Positions 35,084 to 44,887 are shown, counted from the first letter of the stretch. The stretch: DNA of 64,000 bases from Sphaerisporangium rubeum (GCF_014207705.1 NZ_JACHIU010000001.1:2968501-3032500), one strand, 5' to 3'. The notes: generated by a model from the letters alone, not told the origin. Made by a program: numbers and translations.

Positions 35084-38000
35084 ACGCCGGCCCGGCTCGC
35101 CGCCACGTGGTCGTGGTCTTCATCGACCTCGTCGGCTCCACCGAGATGGCCGAACGCCTCGACCCCGAACTGCTCCGGCACATCCTGGACCGTTATTACC
35201 GGGTCTGTACGACCGCAATCGCCGAGCACGGCGGCGTCGTCGAGAAGTTCATCGGCGACGCCATCATGGCGACCTTCGGCATCCCGGTCAGCAGTGAGGA
35301 CGACGCGCTGCGCGCCGCGCGCGCCGCGCACGCCGCCATGGCCGGGGTGCACCTGCTCAGCGACGAGCTGGCCCCCACCCACGGCATCCGCCTCGACGTG
35401 CACTGCGGCATCTCCGCCGGTGAGGCCATCGTCATCGTCAGCCCGGGATCGGACCTGCGGGTGATCGGCGACACCGTCAACACCGCCGCGCGGCTCCAGT
35501 CCGCGGCCGGGGACGGAGAGATCCTCCTCGGCGACGAGGTGGCCCGCATGGTCCGCGCCGAGGCGACCGTGGAACCCGTGCCGCCGCTCACGCTGAAAGG
35601 CAAGAGCGCGCCGGTGCGGGCCTGGCGGCTGCTGTCGCTGGAGCCGTACGGCAGGCGGCCCGACGACGACCAGATCCCGCTGGTGGGCCGCGAGGACGAG
35701 ATGGAGCAGCTTCTCCAGGCGTACCGCCGCGCCACCCAGGGCCGCAGGTGCTGCGTGGTGACGCTGCTCGGCGTGCCGGGGATCGGCAAGTCCCGCCTGG
35801 TGCGCGACTTCACCGGCGCGCTCCCCGGTGAGGTCACCGTCGTCACCGGCCGGTGCCTGTCCTACGGCGCCGGCATCACCTACCGGCCGGTCGCCGAGAT
35901 GCTGGAAAGCCTGCACTGGCCGTCCGCCGTCCCCGCGCCGGAATCCGCCGGGTCGAATGCCCTGCGCGGGCTCACCGGCGCGTCCGGCGGCGGCGGGGAA
36001 GGCGCGGGTGTCGAGGAGATCTCCAGCGCGGTGCGGTCGCTGTTCGAGACCCTGGCCGCGGAACGTCCCCTCGTGGCGGTGTGGGAGGACCTGCACTGGG
36101 CCGAGCCCACGCTGCTGGAACTGATCGAGGACCTCGCCACGTGGCTGCTGGACGTGCCGGTGCTGCTGGTGTGCGTGGCGCGGCCCGACCTGCTCGACGC
36201 CAGGCCGACGTGGGGTGGCGGCATGGCGTGCGCCGCGTCACTGGAACTCGGGCCGCTCGGCGTCATGGAGATGGGCCGCCTCGTGGCCGAGCTGACCGCC
36301 GCGCAGGCCGGCGACGTCGAGGTGATGGCGCACGGCGCCGACCCGCCGTGGCAGCGCATCGCCGACAGCGCCGACGGCAACCCGCTGTTCGCCGAGCTCA
36401 TGCTGGAGATGCTGCTGGAGGAGGGGGAGGACGCGCCGCTGCCCCCCACCATCCAGGCGCTGCTCGGCGCGCGCCTCGACCGGCTCGGCGACGGGGAACG
36501 CGACGTGCTGGAACGCGCCGCGACCATCGGTCACGCCTTCACCGTCGAGGAGATGCGCCTGCTGTTCCAGGACGCCGCCGCGGACCGTCCCCGGCTGGAC
36601 GATCTGCTGCGGCGGCTGCTGCGCAACCGCATGATCAGGCGCGGCGAGACGCCGGGTGCGTACCAGTTCACCCAGACGCTTACCCGGGATACCGTCTACG
36701 CCATGACCCGCAAGGAGTTGCGTGCCACCTGGCACCTGGCTCTCGCCGACCGGCTGGCGGAGCGGACCGAGCGGACCAGGGCCCAGAGAGCGGGAGAGTT
36801 CTCCTTCGAGGACTCCGCGCAGGGCGACCTCGCGCACCACCTGGAGACCGCCTGCCTGCTCAGACGCGAGGTCCGGCCCGACGACCCCGGCCTGCCGGTC
36901 CTCACCGGACGCGCCGCGCACGCGCTCATCGGTGCCGGCACCCAGGCGCTGCACCGCAAGGACCTCCCCGCGGCCCTCGCGCTGCTGGAACGCGGCCGCA
37001 CCCTGCTGCCGGCCGGGGACCCCGGCCACCGCGAGCTCGCCGTGCGCATCTGCGACGCCGGACTGGCGTACGGCGACGGCGACCGCGCGTCCGCCGCGCT
37101 GCACGCCGCGCAGGACATGCTCCCCGACGACCCCCGTAACCTGCTCACCTGCGCCATCGGTCACGAGACCCTGGCCGTGCGTTTCGGCGCACGCACCCCC
37201 GATCTCGGCCCGCTGAGCGAACTGTTGCTCGCCGACCCCGGCGACGACCTGAGCTGGTGCCGCTTCCACCAGCTCGAAGCACTGGTCCACCTCGGCGAGG
37301 GATGTTTCGCCGGCGCCGAGGACGCGCTGCGTGAGGGCCTCACCCGTGCGCGGGCCCTCGGCGACAGGTACGAGGAGAGCCGGCTGCTCAGCGGGCTGTG
37401 CGAGCTCGCGCAGTGGTCCTCCACCCCGGTCGCCGACGGCCTCGCGCTGTGCGAGGACCTCACCGAGCGTTTCGCCGGGGACCGCGCGCTGCTCGTGCCG
37501 GTCCTCGTCACCAAGGGACGCCTGCTGGCCCTGTCCGGCGAGGTGGACGCCGCGCGCGAGGTCCTGCGCACCGCGGGCAGGCACGCGGAGGACCTGCACC
37601 TGGAGCTCGCGGGTACCGCCGTCGTCCAGGTCGGCGGCCTGGTGGAGTCCCTGGCCGGATGGCACGCGGAGGCCGAACGGCTGTTCAGGCAGGGGGCGGC
37701 CTCTCTGCGCGCCACCGGCCAGACCGGGCCCGCCACCACATTGGAGACCTACGCCGCGCGCGAGCTGCTGCGCCAGGGACGCGTCGAGGAGGCCGCGGCG
37801 GAGCTCGACGCGCTGGAGGCCGACGCCGCGCGGCTCCAGTCACGCGGTGAGCTGACCCGGCTCGTGCTGCGCGCCAGGGTGCTGTCCCACCGCGGCGACC
37901 ACCGCGCCGCCGTCGCGCTCACCGCGCAGGCCGAGCGGTTGCTGGAACGCACCGACGACCCCTGCCTGCGCGGCGACGTGCTCGTGGAGATCTCCGACAT

Positions 38001-38172
38001 CTGCCGCGAGGCCGGACTCCTCGCCGAGTCCGTCACCGCGGCCCGCCGCGCGCTGCGCCACTACACCGACAAAGGCGCCACACTCCCCGCCGCGCGCGCA
38101 CGCGAGCGGCTCACCGCATTCGGATCACCCACGGAGGAGGGGACACGTGACCGAGCTTCCTTGGCGCCGTGA
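35080..38172 (+). CDS. Class III nucleotide cyclase/AAA ATPase/TPR regulator
   Basis: A 1030-residue multidomain protein. The N-terminal class III cyclase homology domain (about residues 9-185) has the metal-binding aspartates in VVFIDLVGSTEMAERL and EKFIGDAIMATFG. A STAND-type AAA ATPase (about 200-520) follows, with Walker A LLGVPGIGKSRLVRDF and Walker B VAVWEDLHWAEP. A TPR-like helical C-terminus of about 450 residues completes it. No LuxR-type DNA-binding domain is present. It may turn a signal into cyclic nucleotide or act as a signalling scaffold. It is coupled to the small protein upstream and overlaps the protease gene by 26 bp. Confidence 0.9.
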   Translation: MNAGPARRHVVVVFIDLVGSTEMAERLDPELLRHILDRYYRVCTTAIAEHGGVVEKFIGDAIMATFGIPVSSEDDALRAARAAHAAMAGVHLLSDELAPTHGIRLDVHCGISAGEAIVIVSPGSDLRVIGDTVNTAARLQSAAGDGEILLGDEVARMVRAEATVEPVPPLTLKGKSAPVRAWRLLSLEPYGRRPDDDQIPLVGREDEMEQLLQAYRRATQGRRCCVVTLLGVPGIGKSRLVRDFTGALPGEVTVVTGRCLSYGAGITYRPVAEMLESLHWPSAVPAPESAGSNALRGLTGASGGGGEGAGVEEISSAVRSLFETLAAERPLVAVWEDLHWAEPTLLELIEDLATWLLDVPVLLVCVARPDLLDARPTWGGGMACAASLELGPLGVMEMGRLVAELTAAQAGDVEVMAHGADPPWQRIADSADGNPLFAELMLEMLLEEGEDAPLPPTIQALLGARLDRLGDGERDVLERAATIGHAFTVEEMRLLFQDAAADRPRLDDLLRRLLRNRMIRRGETPGAYQFTQTLTRDTVYAMTRKELRATWHLALADRLAERTERTRAQRAGEFSFEDSAQGDLAHHLETACLLRREVRPDDPGLPVLTGRAAHALIGAGTQALHRKDLPAALALLERGRTLLPAGDPGHRELAVRICDAGLAYGDGDRASAALHAAQDMLPDDPRNLLTCAIGHETLAVRFGARTPDLGPLSELLLADPGDDLSWCRFHQLEALVHLGEGCFAGAEDALREGLTRARALGDRYEESRLLSGLCELAQWSSTPVADGLALCEDLTERFAGDRALLVPVLVTKGRLLALSGEVDAAREVLRTAGRHAEDLHLELAGTAVVQVGGLVESLAGWHAEAERLFRQGAASLRATGQTGPATTLETYAARELLRQGRVEEAAAELDALEADAARLQSRGELTRLVLRARVLSHRGDHRAAVALTAQAERLLERTDDPCLRGDVLVEISDICREAGLLAESVTAARRALRHYTDKGATLPAARARERLTAFGSPTEEGTRDRASLAP

Positions 38173-39022
38173 GCGGCGGGAACACTTCCCCGGCATGCCG
38201 GCGTGGAGCCTCAGCACCTCGCAGGCGGCGCTGGAGGAGTTCCACGTCAGCCGTCAGGAGGAGATCACCAAGGAGTGGGCCTACGGCGGGGCCGACGGCT
38301 CCGGCGTACGGGTCTGCGTCCTCGACACCGGCGTCGAGGGCTCCCATCCCAGGGTCGGCGGGCTGGAACGCTCTCTTGTGGTGGCACGCGGCGAGGACGG
38401 CCGCCTCGCCGTCACCGACTGCGAACCGGTCGACCCGGCGGGACACGGCACCGCGTGCGCCGGCGTCATCAGGTCGATCGCCCCCGGGGTCGCGCTGTCG
38501 TCGGTGCGCGTCCTCACCGACGGCAAGGCCGGCACCGGCGCCGCGCTCATCGAGGGCCTGCGCTGGGCCGTCGACGAGGGGTACGACCTGATCAACCTCA
38601 GCCTGTCCACCACCCGCACCGAGTTCCAGCCGGCGCTGCACGAGCTGGCCGACCGCGCGTACTTCCGCCGCTGCCTGCTGGTGGCCTCCGCGCACAACAT
38701 GCCGGTGCTGAGCTTCCCCTGGACGTTCTCCTCGGTCATCTCGGTCGCCAGCCACGACCGGCCCGACCCGCTGGCCTACTACTACAACCCGAACCCCCCG
38801 GCGGAGTTCTACGCGCGAGGCGTCCGCGTCCCCGTCGCCTGGCCCGGCGGCCGCGAGATCAGCAGCACCGGCAACAGCTTCGCGGCCCCCCACATCACCG
38901 GCATCTGCGCGCTCATCCTCAGCAAGCACCGGTGGATGACCCCGTTCCAGCTCAAATCGGTCCTCTACCTAGCGGCCGACAACGTCACGGCCGTCAACGG
39001 AGGCACACATGTCCGCGTATGA
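38147..39022 (+). CDS. Intracellular subtilisin-like (S8) protease
   Basis: A 291-residue serine protease with an intact triad: Asp60 in RVCVLDTGVEG, His100 in PAGHGTACAGV and Ser244 in STGNSFAAPHITG, plus an oxyanion-type Asn in SAHNMP. There is no signal peptide and only about 45 residues precede the domain, so a cytosolic processing role is likely. GTG start after GGAGGAGGGGAC. It overlaps both its neighbours. It may process the 70-residue protein or, less likely, the RiPP precursors. Confidence 0.92.
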   Translation: MTELPWRRERREHFPGMPAWSLSTSQAALEEFHVSRQEEITKEWAYGGADGSGVRVCVLDTGVEGSHPRVGGLERSLVVARGEDGRLAVTDCEPVDPAGHGTACAGVIRSIAPGVALSSVRVLTDGKAGTGAALIEGLRWAVDEGYDLINLSLSTTRTEFQPALHELADRAYFRRCLLVASAHNMPVLSFPWTFSSVISVASHDRPDPLAYYYNPNPPAEFYARGVRVPVAWPGGREISSTGNSFAAPHITGICALILSKHRWMTPFQLKSVLYLAADNVTAVNGGTHVRV

Positions 39023-39620
39023 CCCCATGCTTTCCGGCACGGCGCTCATCGAACGCCGGCTCCTGCTGTCCATCGTGGACGTCGCACGCGCCGTCTTCGG
39101 CGCCGCCGCCTCCTCGATCTTCCTGGTCGAGGAGACCACCGGCGACCTCGTCTTCGAGGCCGTCGCCGGCGAAGGCGAGGAACACCTCATCGGCATGCGC
39201 TTCCCCCAGGGCACCGGCATCGCCGGCTGGGTCGCCGCCAGCGGCCAGCCCATGATCGCCGACGACCTCCTCGACGCGCCGTTCGCCAGAGACGCCGCCG
39301 AATCCACCGGCTACGTCCCGAGCAGCATCATGGCCGCACCCCTGTTCCGCGGGGAAGAGGTCATCGGCGTCCTGGAAGTCCTCGACCGCTCCACCTCCTA
39401 CCGAGGCGAACTCGCCGACGTCGACCTGCTCTCCCTGATAGCCGCGCAAGCCGCCTGCGGCCTCGAACTCCTCCTGCGCCTCCGCCACACCGACACCGCA
39501 CTGTCCGGCGCCGACGACGTCCACATCCTCCTCCAACGCATAGCCACCCGCGTCCCGCGAGGAGCCCCCCACCCCACGGCCCTCAAACTCCTCGCCGCCG
39601 CCGACGAACTCCTCGCCTGA
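39009..39620 (+). CDS. GAF-domain protein
   Basis: A 203-residue protein with a single GAF domain (about residues 15-165: AASSIFLVEETTGDLVFEAV, FPQGTGIAGWVAASGQPMIA, SIMAAPLFRGEEVIGVLEVL) and a short helical tail. GAF domains bind small ligands, including cyclic nucleotides, so it may sense the product of the upstream cyclase. No output domain is attached. It starts inside the protease gene (14-bp overlap) and ends the operon. Confidence 0.9.
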   Translation: MSAYDPMLSGTALIERRLLLSIVDVARAVFGAAASSIFLVEETTGDLVFEAVAGEGEEHLIGMRFPQGTGIAGWVAASGQPMIADDLLDAPFARDAAESTGYVPSSIMAAPLFRGEEVIGVLEVLDRSTSYRGELADVDLLSLIAAQAACGLELLLRLRHTDTALSGADDVHILLQRIATRVPRGAPHPTALKLLAAADELLA

Positions 39621-39732
39621 CCACTCGCCGGCCGCTCACCGGACCGGGTCCGCCTGACCGGCGAGACGGTCCTGCATATCCCGATGCCGGAACCGCGCCG
39701 GTCATCCCGCGCCGGGAGGCGGCTGCGCGTCA

Positions 39733-39900
39733 TGGTCTCCTCGTCCGATCGTCGTTTTCCGATGCCTGGAAAGTCCGCCTCGCGCCGACCGGCGAATGAT
39801 GGGACGACAATGGTCGGCGGGTCGGCTTCGGCCCCAGGTGAAGGGGCGATTTCCGTGCGCCGCGCGACGTTCCGTCCCTGATCGGGTACCGGTCGTCCGG
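39733..39900 (-). repeat. Copy A of the island-flanking imperfect direct repeat
   Basis: About 160 bp that align, roughly two-thirds identical by eye, with 55787-55952, including shared blocks GTCGTTTTCCG, GCCTCGCGCCGA, ACAATGG and CCCAGGTG. In copy B this is the upstream region of the deaminase gene. Here the equivalent ATG (39733) opens no related protein, so it looks like an orphan promoter/leader. The rest of the 493-bp gap (39621-40113) holds no gene I can support and becomes A+T-rich near 40050-40110. Confidence 0.7.
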
Positions 39901-40113
39901 GAGCCGGTCGAAGCTCCTGTTCCGTCTGCTCCGACGATGTTCTGTGCCACCGTGTCACGGCGTTCTGAGCCTGATCCGCAGGTGTGCCGGGTCGTCGGTC
40001 GAATGGCGGTCCTGCCGGTGTCATCGTCCCGGTGGTCAACCCGTCATTCTGCTTATACCGGATAATTGTCATAATTCTATGAGTTTATGGATTCATGACA
40101 ACGAGATCCTGTA

Positions 40114-42177
40114 GTGCCTCGTCACAATCACGTGCGGATGGTTCTTGGACTTCCGTGGTTGTCCGTGGGAGATGCGAAGGTTGCTATGGATGAAACGCTC
40201 ATGGAGCTGGGTCGTGCAACAAGTCTGGCTCTTCATGAAATAGGTTACAAGAAGGTCGATTTATCGGAAATCGGACGCAGGATCGATCTGCCTCGCCGAG
40301 CGGGCCGGCCGGCGGACGGGACGAGGCGCACCAAGAACTGGGTCCGTGACCGGGTGGGTCACAAGTCCTGCGCCGCGCTGCTTTCCGGGTGGGTCGCCTG
40401 GACGCGGTTCGCCGGCGCGGATGACGACTGGACGGCCCCTCGGCCCGCGTCGTCCATCATGGAGGCACGGCTGCTGGTGATCGATGCCGTCGGCCGGTTG
40501 CTGGCCTTCCTCGACGGGGAGACCATCCTGTTCCGTGAACTGCTCCACGCGATGACCGACGTGACGGACGCGCAGGTGGGGAGGTTGCATCGGGACGCCG
40601 TGATGCAGCCGATCATCAGAGCGGCCAGGCAGGGCAGGTGCGCGGTGCTCGCCGAGGCGTTGGTGCCCGTCCTGACGGGGGCCCAGTATCCCGTGCAGGC
40701 GCTCACGGCCCGCGAGGTGCGGCAGGACGCCGAGATGCTGTCCGATCTGATCATCCGTACCTGTCTCGACACCGTGGGATGTCCGGTTCGTCCGGACGCG
40801 GTGTGGGGGTTCTGGTTCCAGCAGTGCGTGGTCGGCCGGGCCGGTCCCGCCGCAGAAGAACGGGAACGTGCGGAGCACGAACTCAGGGCCGGTGAGCGCC
40901 AGGGTCCGCCGCTGACGCGCCTGGCGCGCAGCCTGCTCGCCGGAGCACAGGACCTTCCGGCGGCGACCGCCACGTTCGCGAAGGCCGCGAAGCGCTCGGC
41001 GTCCCTCGGCCACTGGGGCGAGGCGTGCGACTCCCTGAGCAGGGCGGGCCTGGCGGCACTGCGCTACGGCGACTGGGCTCAGGCGGGCTCGCGGTTGAGG
41101 GAGGCGGAGGACCTGGGCCGTGCTCATCTCGGACAGGACGACCCGAGGGTCGCGCGAGCCCTGTCCGGCCAGGCCGAACTGCTGGCGAGGAGCGGCCGGC
41201 CCGACCATGCGCTGAGCATGATCACTCGTGTGCTCGACACGCGGACGCGGGACACGGGTCCCGCCGGGCCGGGCCGCGTGCGGACCATCGAGCGGGTGCG
41301 GGCCGCCGCCTACGCCGAGTACGGCCGCGTGACCAGGGCCGTGGAACTGGCCGGGCTCCTCGCCGACGGCTCCCCGGAGCCGGCGGACCTGGTGCTCCAC
41401 GCCGCGGTGCTGCGCCAGGCCGGCCACCCGTCGGCGGCGCTGCGATGCCTCGACCGTGCCGCGCGCATGGACGAGGTGGCCTTCGGCCTGGAATGCCACA
41501 CCGAGCGAGCGCGTTGTGAGCTCGACCTGGACCGGCCCGCGGCGGCACTGCGGGTCCTCCTCCCGTTGACGGACAACTGGCGGCGGTACGCCACTCACGT
41601 CTCCGTGCGCGCGACGTTCCACATGCTCATCCTCACGGCTCTGGCGTCGGGTTCCGCCGACGCGCTGGCCGCACATCGGGACGAGGCACGCGGCCGGCCG
41701 GTGTTCGAGCACGATGATCCGCTGTTCGACGACTTCGGCTGGGCCATGGCACGGCTGCTGCGCAACCGCGGGGACGTCGCGGCGGCGGTGGAGGAGTTGA
41801 TCCAGGTCGCGGAGTCCCAGGAACGGCGCGTGGCGGACGGACGCCTGTTCCCCATGCACCCCTGTGTCGCCACCACCCACCTGGAACTGGGGGAGTGCGC
41901 GGAGGCCGCCGGCGACCCCGCCGGCGAGGCCGCGCGGCGGTACGACCGGGTCATCGGCGACGCGGCGCTGGACGCCGCGCATCCGCTGCGGATCGCCGCC
42001 GTCCTCGGCAGGGCTCGCGTCGCTCGTCACGCCGGGGATCACGCCACCGCGACAAGGCTGGTCGCGACGCTGCCTCCGGTGGAACTGCTCGACCCCGACC
42101 TCGAACTCGCCGAGGAGGCCACCCGCCTCCTGCGCATCTACGGCGACCCGGACGGCGGACGTTCAGGGACGCCATGA
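40114..42177 (+). CDS. Large helical (TPR-like) protein of unknown function
   Basis: A 687-residue protein. The N-terminal 110 residues resemble a regulator-type domain (DETLMELGRATSLALHEIGY, KKVDLSEIGRRIDLP), and the rest is predicted helical repeat (SRAGLAALRYGDWAQAGSRL, ARALSGQAELLARSGRPDHA), like the TPR arms of actinomycete signalling proteins. No catalytic motif is seen. The start is uncertain: GTG 40114 is the longest, ATG 40138 or 40186 are alternatives. A TTA codon lies at 40261. The gene is convergent with the small radical SAM gene and overlaps its end by 15 bp. It may be the sensor or adaptor of the island. Confidence 0.75.
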   Translation: MPRHNHVRMVLGLPWLSVGDAKVAMDETLMELGRATSLALHEIGYKKVDLSEIGRRIDLPRRAGRPADGTRRTKNWVRDRVGHKSCAALLSGWVAWTRFAGADDDWTAPRPASSIMEARLLVIDAVGRLLAFLDGETILFRELLHAMTDVTDAQVGRLHRDAVMQPIIRAARQGRCAVLAEALVPVLTGAQYPVQALTAREVRQDAEMLSDLIIRTCLDTVGCPVRPDAVWGFWFQQCVVGRAGPAAEERERAEHELRAGERQGPPLTRLARSLLAGAQDLPAATATFAKAAKRSASLGHWGEACDSLSRAGLAALRYGDWAQAGSRLREAEDLGRAHLGQDDPRVARALSGQAELLARSGRPDHALSMITRVLDTRTRDTGPAGPGRVRTIERVRAAAYAEYGRVTRAVELAGLLADGSPEPADLVLHAAVLRQAGHPSAALRCLDRAARMDEVAFGLECHTERARCELDLDRPAAALRVLLPLTDNWRRYATHVSVRATFHMLILTALASGSADALAAHRDEARGRPVFEHDDPLFDDFGWAMARLLRNRGDVAAAVEELIQVAESQERRVADGRLFPMHPCVATTHLELGECAEAAGDPAGEAARRYDRVIGDAALDAAHPLRIAAVLGRARVARHAGDHATATRLVATLPPVELLDPDLELAEEATRLLRIYGDPDGGRSGTP

Positions 42178-42810
42178 CACGTCGCGCAGGTGGACGCTCT
42201 GCTCCGCCAGGGCCCGTTCCATCCGGCCGAGGGCCCCCGGCGGCGGCACGCCGATGAACAGCAGGTCGTCCTGCTCCCCGAGGACGACCTGTACGGGTGC
42301 GCGGTCCACCTCCGCCGTCTCGTACGGACCGAAGCGTGCCCTGCCGAGCCCGGTGTTGACGATCAGCCGCTGGTTCGCCGATCCGCGCCACAGCAGCCGG
42401 GTCGGCCGGCCCACGTCGTACCTGCCGGTGATCAAGGCGTCTGCCTGGTCCGCGGCGGCCCGCATGGCCTCGTCGAACTCGGCCGGCTCGTAGCCGGTGT
42501 AGAGCAGGATGTCGGCCGCGCCGTCTCCCGCGTCCCTGGCACCGGAGAGCAGTTCCACGAGCGCGTCCGGCTGGGTCAGCGGCTCCCCTCCCGAGACGGT
42601 CAGTCCCGTCGCGCCGGCGGCCAGCGCGCGCCGCCACAGGGAGAGCAGGCGTGTCACGGGGACACGTTCGCCGTCCCCGGGGTCCCACGTGTGGCGCGAC
42701 ATGCAGCCGCGGCAGGCGAGGGGACAGCCCTGGGTCCAGACGCCGAGCCGGCGTCCCGGCCCGAGGGCCGTGACGGGATAGTACGTCCGGCTCACCCTGA
42801 GCCAGGCCAT
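42163..42810 (-). CDS. Small radical SAM protein (4Fe-4S single-cluster type)
   Basis: A 215-residue protein with Cys29-x3-Cys33-x2-Cys36 (TQGCPLACRGCMSR), GLTVSGGEPLTQP and ADILLYTGYEPAEF, in the size class of NrdG-like activases. It has no SPASM or extra cluster domain. It ends a four-gene minus-strand operon with a membrane protein, a lipoprotein and an unknown protein, and overlaps the upstream gene by one base. No anaerobic ribonucleotide reductase is nearby, so an NrdG role is unlikely. It may modify a component of the island. Confidence 0.88.
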   Translation of the reverse strand: MAWLRVSRTYYPVTALGPGRRLGVWTQGCPLACRGCMSRHTWDPGDGERVPVTRLLSLWRRALAAGATGLTVSGGEPLTQPDALVELLSGARDAGDGAADILLYTGYEPAEFDEAMRAAADQADALITGRYDVGRPTRLLWRGSANQRLIVNTGLGRARFGPYETAEVDRAPVQVVLGEQDDLLFIGVPPPGALGRMERALAEQSVHLRDVSWRP

Positions 42811-44138
42811 CAGACCTTCACCTTCGGGTCGTCGCCGGGGAGAGGGCCGGTGGCGCGGCCGGCGGCCTCGGTGACGCTCGGGTCGCGCAGGACGTGCGCC
42901 GCCTCGTCCAGGTACGCCGAGCCGGCGGCCTGATAGTGGGCCCGTGTCCGCTCCTCCTTGTGCGCGAACCCCTCCTTGATGGCGGTGACCCGTCCCTCCA
43001 GCTCCGTCGCCGTCCGCTTCGCCTCGTCGGCGGCGGCCCGGCCCTGGCGCAGCGACCTCTCCAGCGCGTTCTGCCGTTCCGCCGCGCCTCGGTAGGCCGA
43101 CACCGCCGGATGGTCCTCGGAGATCCCGAGCAGGAACGCCACGGCGCCGGAGAGGAGAAGAAGGGCCGCGAACATCACGCTGACCGTGAACCAGTCAAGG
43201 CCGAGCCGATCGATCAGCAGGGGGGCCACCCCCTGGTCGTCGGGGAGGGTCCAGCCGTCGTCCCCGTCCGTTCCCTCCGCGTCCGCGGAGGGGAACAGCA
43301 CCCTGCGCCGCAGGTCGCCGAAGAGGCAGGCGAGGACGGCCCAGGGCACGAGCAGGACCAGGGCCACCGGGCCGGAGCCACGTTCCGCGCCGGTCTGGTG
43401 ACGCGCGCGGTAGATCCTCCCCGACAGGTGCGGCAGGACGGCCATGATCACCGACACCGACGCGGCGAACGGCATGGTGAGCCGTACGTCGTCGTCGAAG
43501 TGCAGGAAGATCTGCAACTGCACCGGCACCTCGATCCCGATGAGCATGGCGATCAGGCCGTACCTCAGCCAGGCCGGGAGGCCCTTGCCCATGGGGCCCT
43601 CCCACCGGGCCGGGTCCTGTCCCCGCGCGGACTCCCCGGTGAGTTCCGTGTGCGCCGGCGTGGCGAGGTCGTCGAGTTCCATGTCCGGCGGCATGTCCGG
43701 GGGACGGCCGGTGTCGTCCCGCGTACGCGTGCGGTCCCTGACCTTGGCCTCGTGCACGGCGAGGCGGTCCATGCGCGCGAGGGAGGAGTCCATGAACCGC
43801 TGCACCCCGGCGATGTCCCTCTCGGTGGCCGCGACGCCGTGCGCGGCCACGTCGGCCGCGCCGCGCCGCTCGGCCGCGCCGCGCCGCAGCTTCTCGACGG
43901 CCTGGACCCGTCCCGCGCGCAGTTCGGCCAGCCGGCCGTTCATCTCCGCCGTCAGCCGGTTCAGGTACGGAACCCGGTCGCGGTCGGCGATCAGCCACTG
44001 GTCGATCTTGCCGGACCTGCCGGCCCGGCGTCCCTCGCGCCGTGCGCGGAAGAGAAGCCGGCCAGGGCCGCGGTCCCGCATCGACTCCATCCGCCTCCGG
44101 AGGAAGCGGCCGGGGCCGCGATCGTTCGTCGTCTCCAT
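42810..44138 (-). CDS. Coiled-coil membrane protein (DUF4407-like)
   Basis: A 442-residue protein. The basic, helical N-terminal 190 residues precede about four membrane segments (including YGLIAMLIGIEVPVQLQIFL, VALVLLVPWAVLACLFG and SVMFAALLLLSGAVAFLL), followed by a coiled coil (GAAERQNALERSLRQGRAAA onward). The architecture resembles DUF4407 membrane proteins, but the family call is tentative. GAGGGGGTCGC precedes the ATG. It follows the lipoprotein gene by 13 bp in one operon. Confidence 0.8.
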   Translation of the reverse strand: METTNDRGPGRFLRRRMESMRDRGPGRLLFRARREGRRAGRSGKIDQWLIADRDRVPYLNRLTAEMNGRLAELRAGRVQAVEKLRRGAAERRGAADVAAHGVAATERDIAGVQRFMDSSLARMDRLAVHEAKVRDRTRTRDDTGRPPDMPPDMELDDLATPAHTELTGESARGQDPARWEGPMGKGLPAWLRYGLIAMLIGIEVPVQLQIFLHFDDDVRLTMPFAASVSVIMAVLPHLSGRIYRARHQTGAERGSGPVALVLLVPWAVLACLFGDLRRRVLFPSADAEGTDGDDGWTLPDDQGVAPLLIDRLGLDWFTVSVMFAALLLLSGAVAFLLGISEDHPAVSAYRGAAERQNALERSLRQGRAAADEAKRTATELEGRVTAIKEGFAHKEERTRAHYQAAGSAYLDEAAHVLRDPSVTEAAGRATGPLPGDDPKVKV

Positions 44139-44151
44139 GCGACCCCCTCGG

Positions 44152-44871
44152 TCAGGGCAGTTTGTCCGGTACGGTGCCCTTGCCTGGCCCGGTGATCAGC
44201 TCCACCCAGAACGCCTTGAGCAGCCCCACCTCAGGCAACCCCGCACCGAAGCCACGCGTGGTGATGTGGGCCTGCGACAGGTCCGGGATGCGGGCTTTTG
44301 CGGCAAGCTTGGCGATTAGCACGGTTCTGTGTTGTTTCGACCCGAGTTGCCGGTCGTGGTACAGGTCGATCCCGCCGGCCGACTGGCCGAAGTCGCTGAT
44401 CACCAGGATCTCGTAGTAGCCGGTGCCGTCCGGACGCTTCTCCACGGCCCGCCGCAGGCCTCCGACGATGTCCGACCCGGGTGCGACGGTGTCCTCCTCC
44501 TGCTTGGCGCACTTCAGCATGGCCGTCGCGTTCGTCTTGACGTTCTGCAGAGCGGCGGCGCGGATCCGGTCGCGGTCGGTGTTCGCCTTCTTCGGCGGGT
44601 CGAGGTCGACGTCGGGCACATAGCAGCGGGAGGACGCCGAGTTGCCGGTGATGGGAACGAAGCTCACGACTCCGCACTTCTTCTCACTGATGAAGGCGAG
44701 CAGGTGCTGTCTCATCAGTTGCTCGACCTTGAGCGCCTCACCGGATCCGGACCCGTCCAGCACGACCGCGCAGGGAGTGGCCAGGGGCTCGGGGTCCTCG
44801 CCGCACGACGACAGAGGCAGCGCGGCGGCGGCGATCGCGGCGGCGGCGAGACCGCGCCGGAGGTTGGTCAT
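44152..44871 (-). CDS. vWA-like lipoprotein
   Basis: A 239-residue exported protein with an N-terminal signal (LRRGLAAAAIAAAALPL) and lipobox LSSC (Cys23). The mature part starts a von Willebrand A-like fold: CAVVLDGSGSGEAL carries the D-x-S-x-S MIDAS pattern, and YEILVISDFGQSAGG resembles a later strand of the fold. It would sit on the outer face of the membrane beside the coiled-coil membrane protein encoded next. The call is by motif and should be confirmed by structure prediction. Confidence 0.72.
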   Translation of the reverse strand: MTNLRRGLAAAAIAAAALPLSSCGEDPEPLATPCAVVLDGSGSGEALKVEQLMRQHLLAFISEKKCGVVSFVPITGNSASSRCYVPDVDLDPPKKANTDRDRIRAAALQNVKTNATAMLKCAKQEEDTVAPGSDIVGGLRRAVEKRPDGTGYYEILVISDFGQSAGGIDLYHDRQLGSKQHRTVLIAKLAAKARIPDLSQAHITTRGFGAGLPEVGLLKAFWVELITGPGKGTVPDKLP

Positions 44872-44887
44872 CTGTGCTCCCGGTTGC

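Noticed and set aside
39398-40072. 224-codon minus-strand frame spanning the 39.7-kb repeat
   Set aside because: It runs through the GAF gene antisense and its sequence does not resemble the deaminase protein; the repeat appears to be an orphan upstream region, not a gene.
42163-42810. NrdG, anaerobic ribonucleotide reductase activase
   Set aside because: Size and cluster motif fit, but no NrdD is nearby and the gene is locked into an operon with membrane and vWA-like genes.
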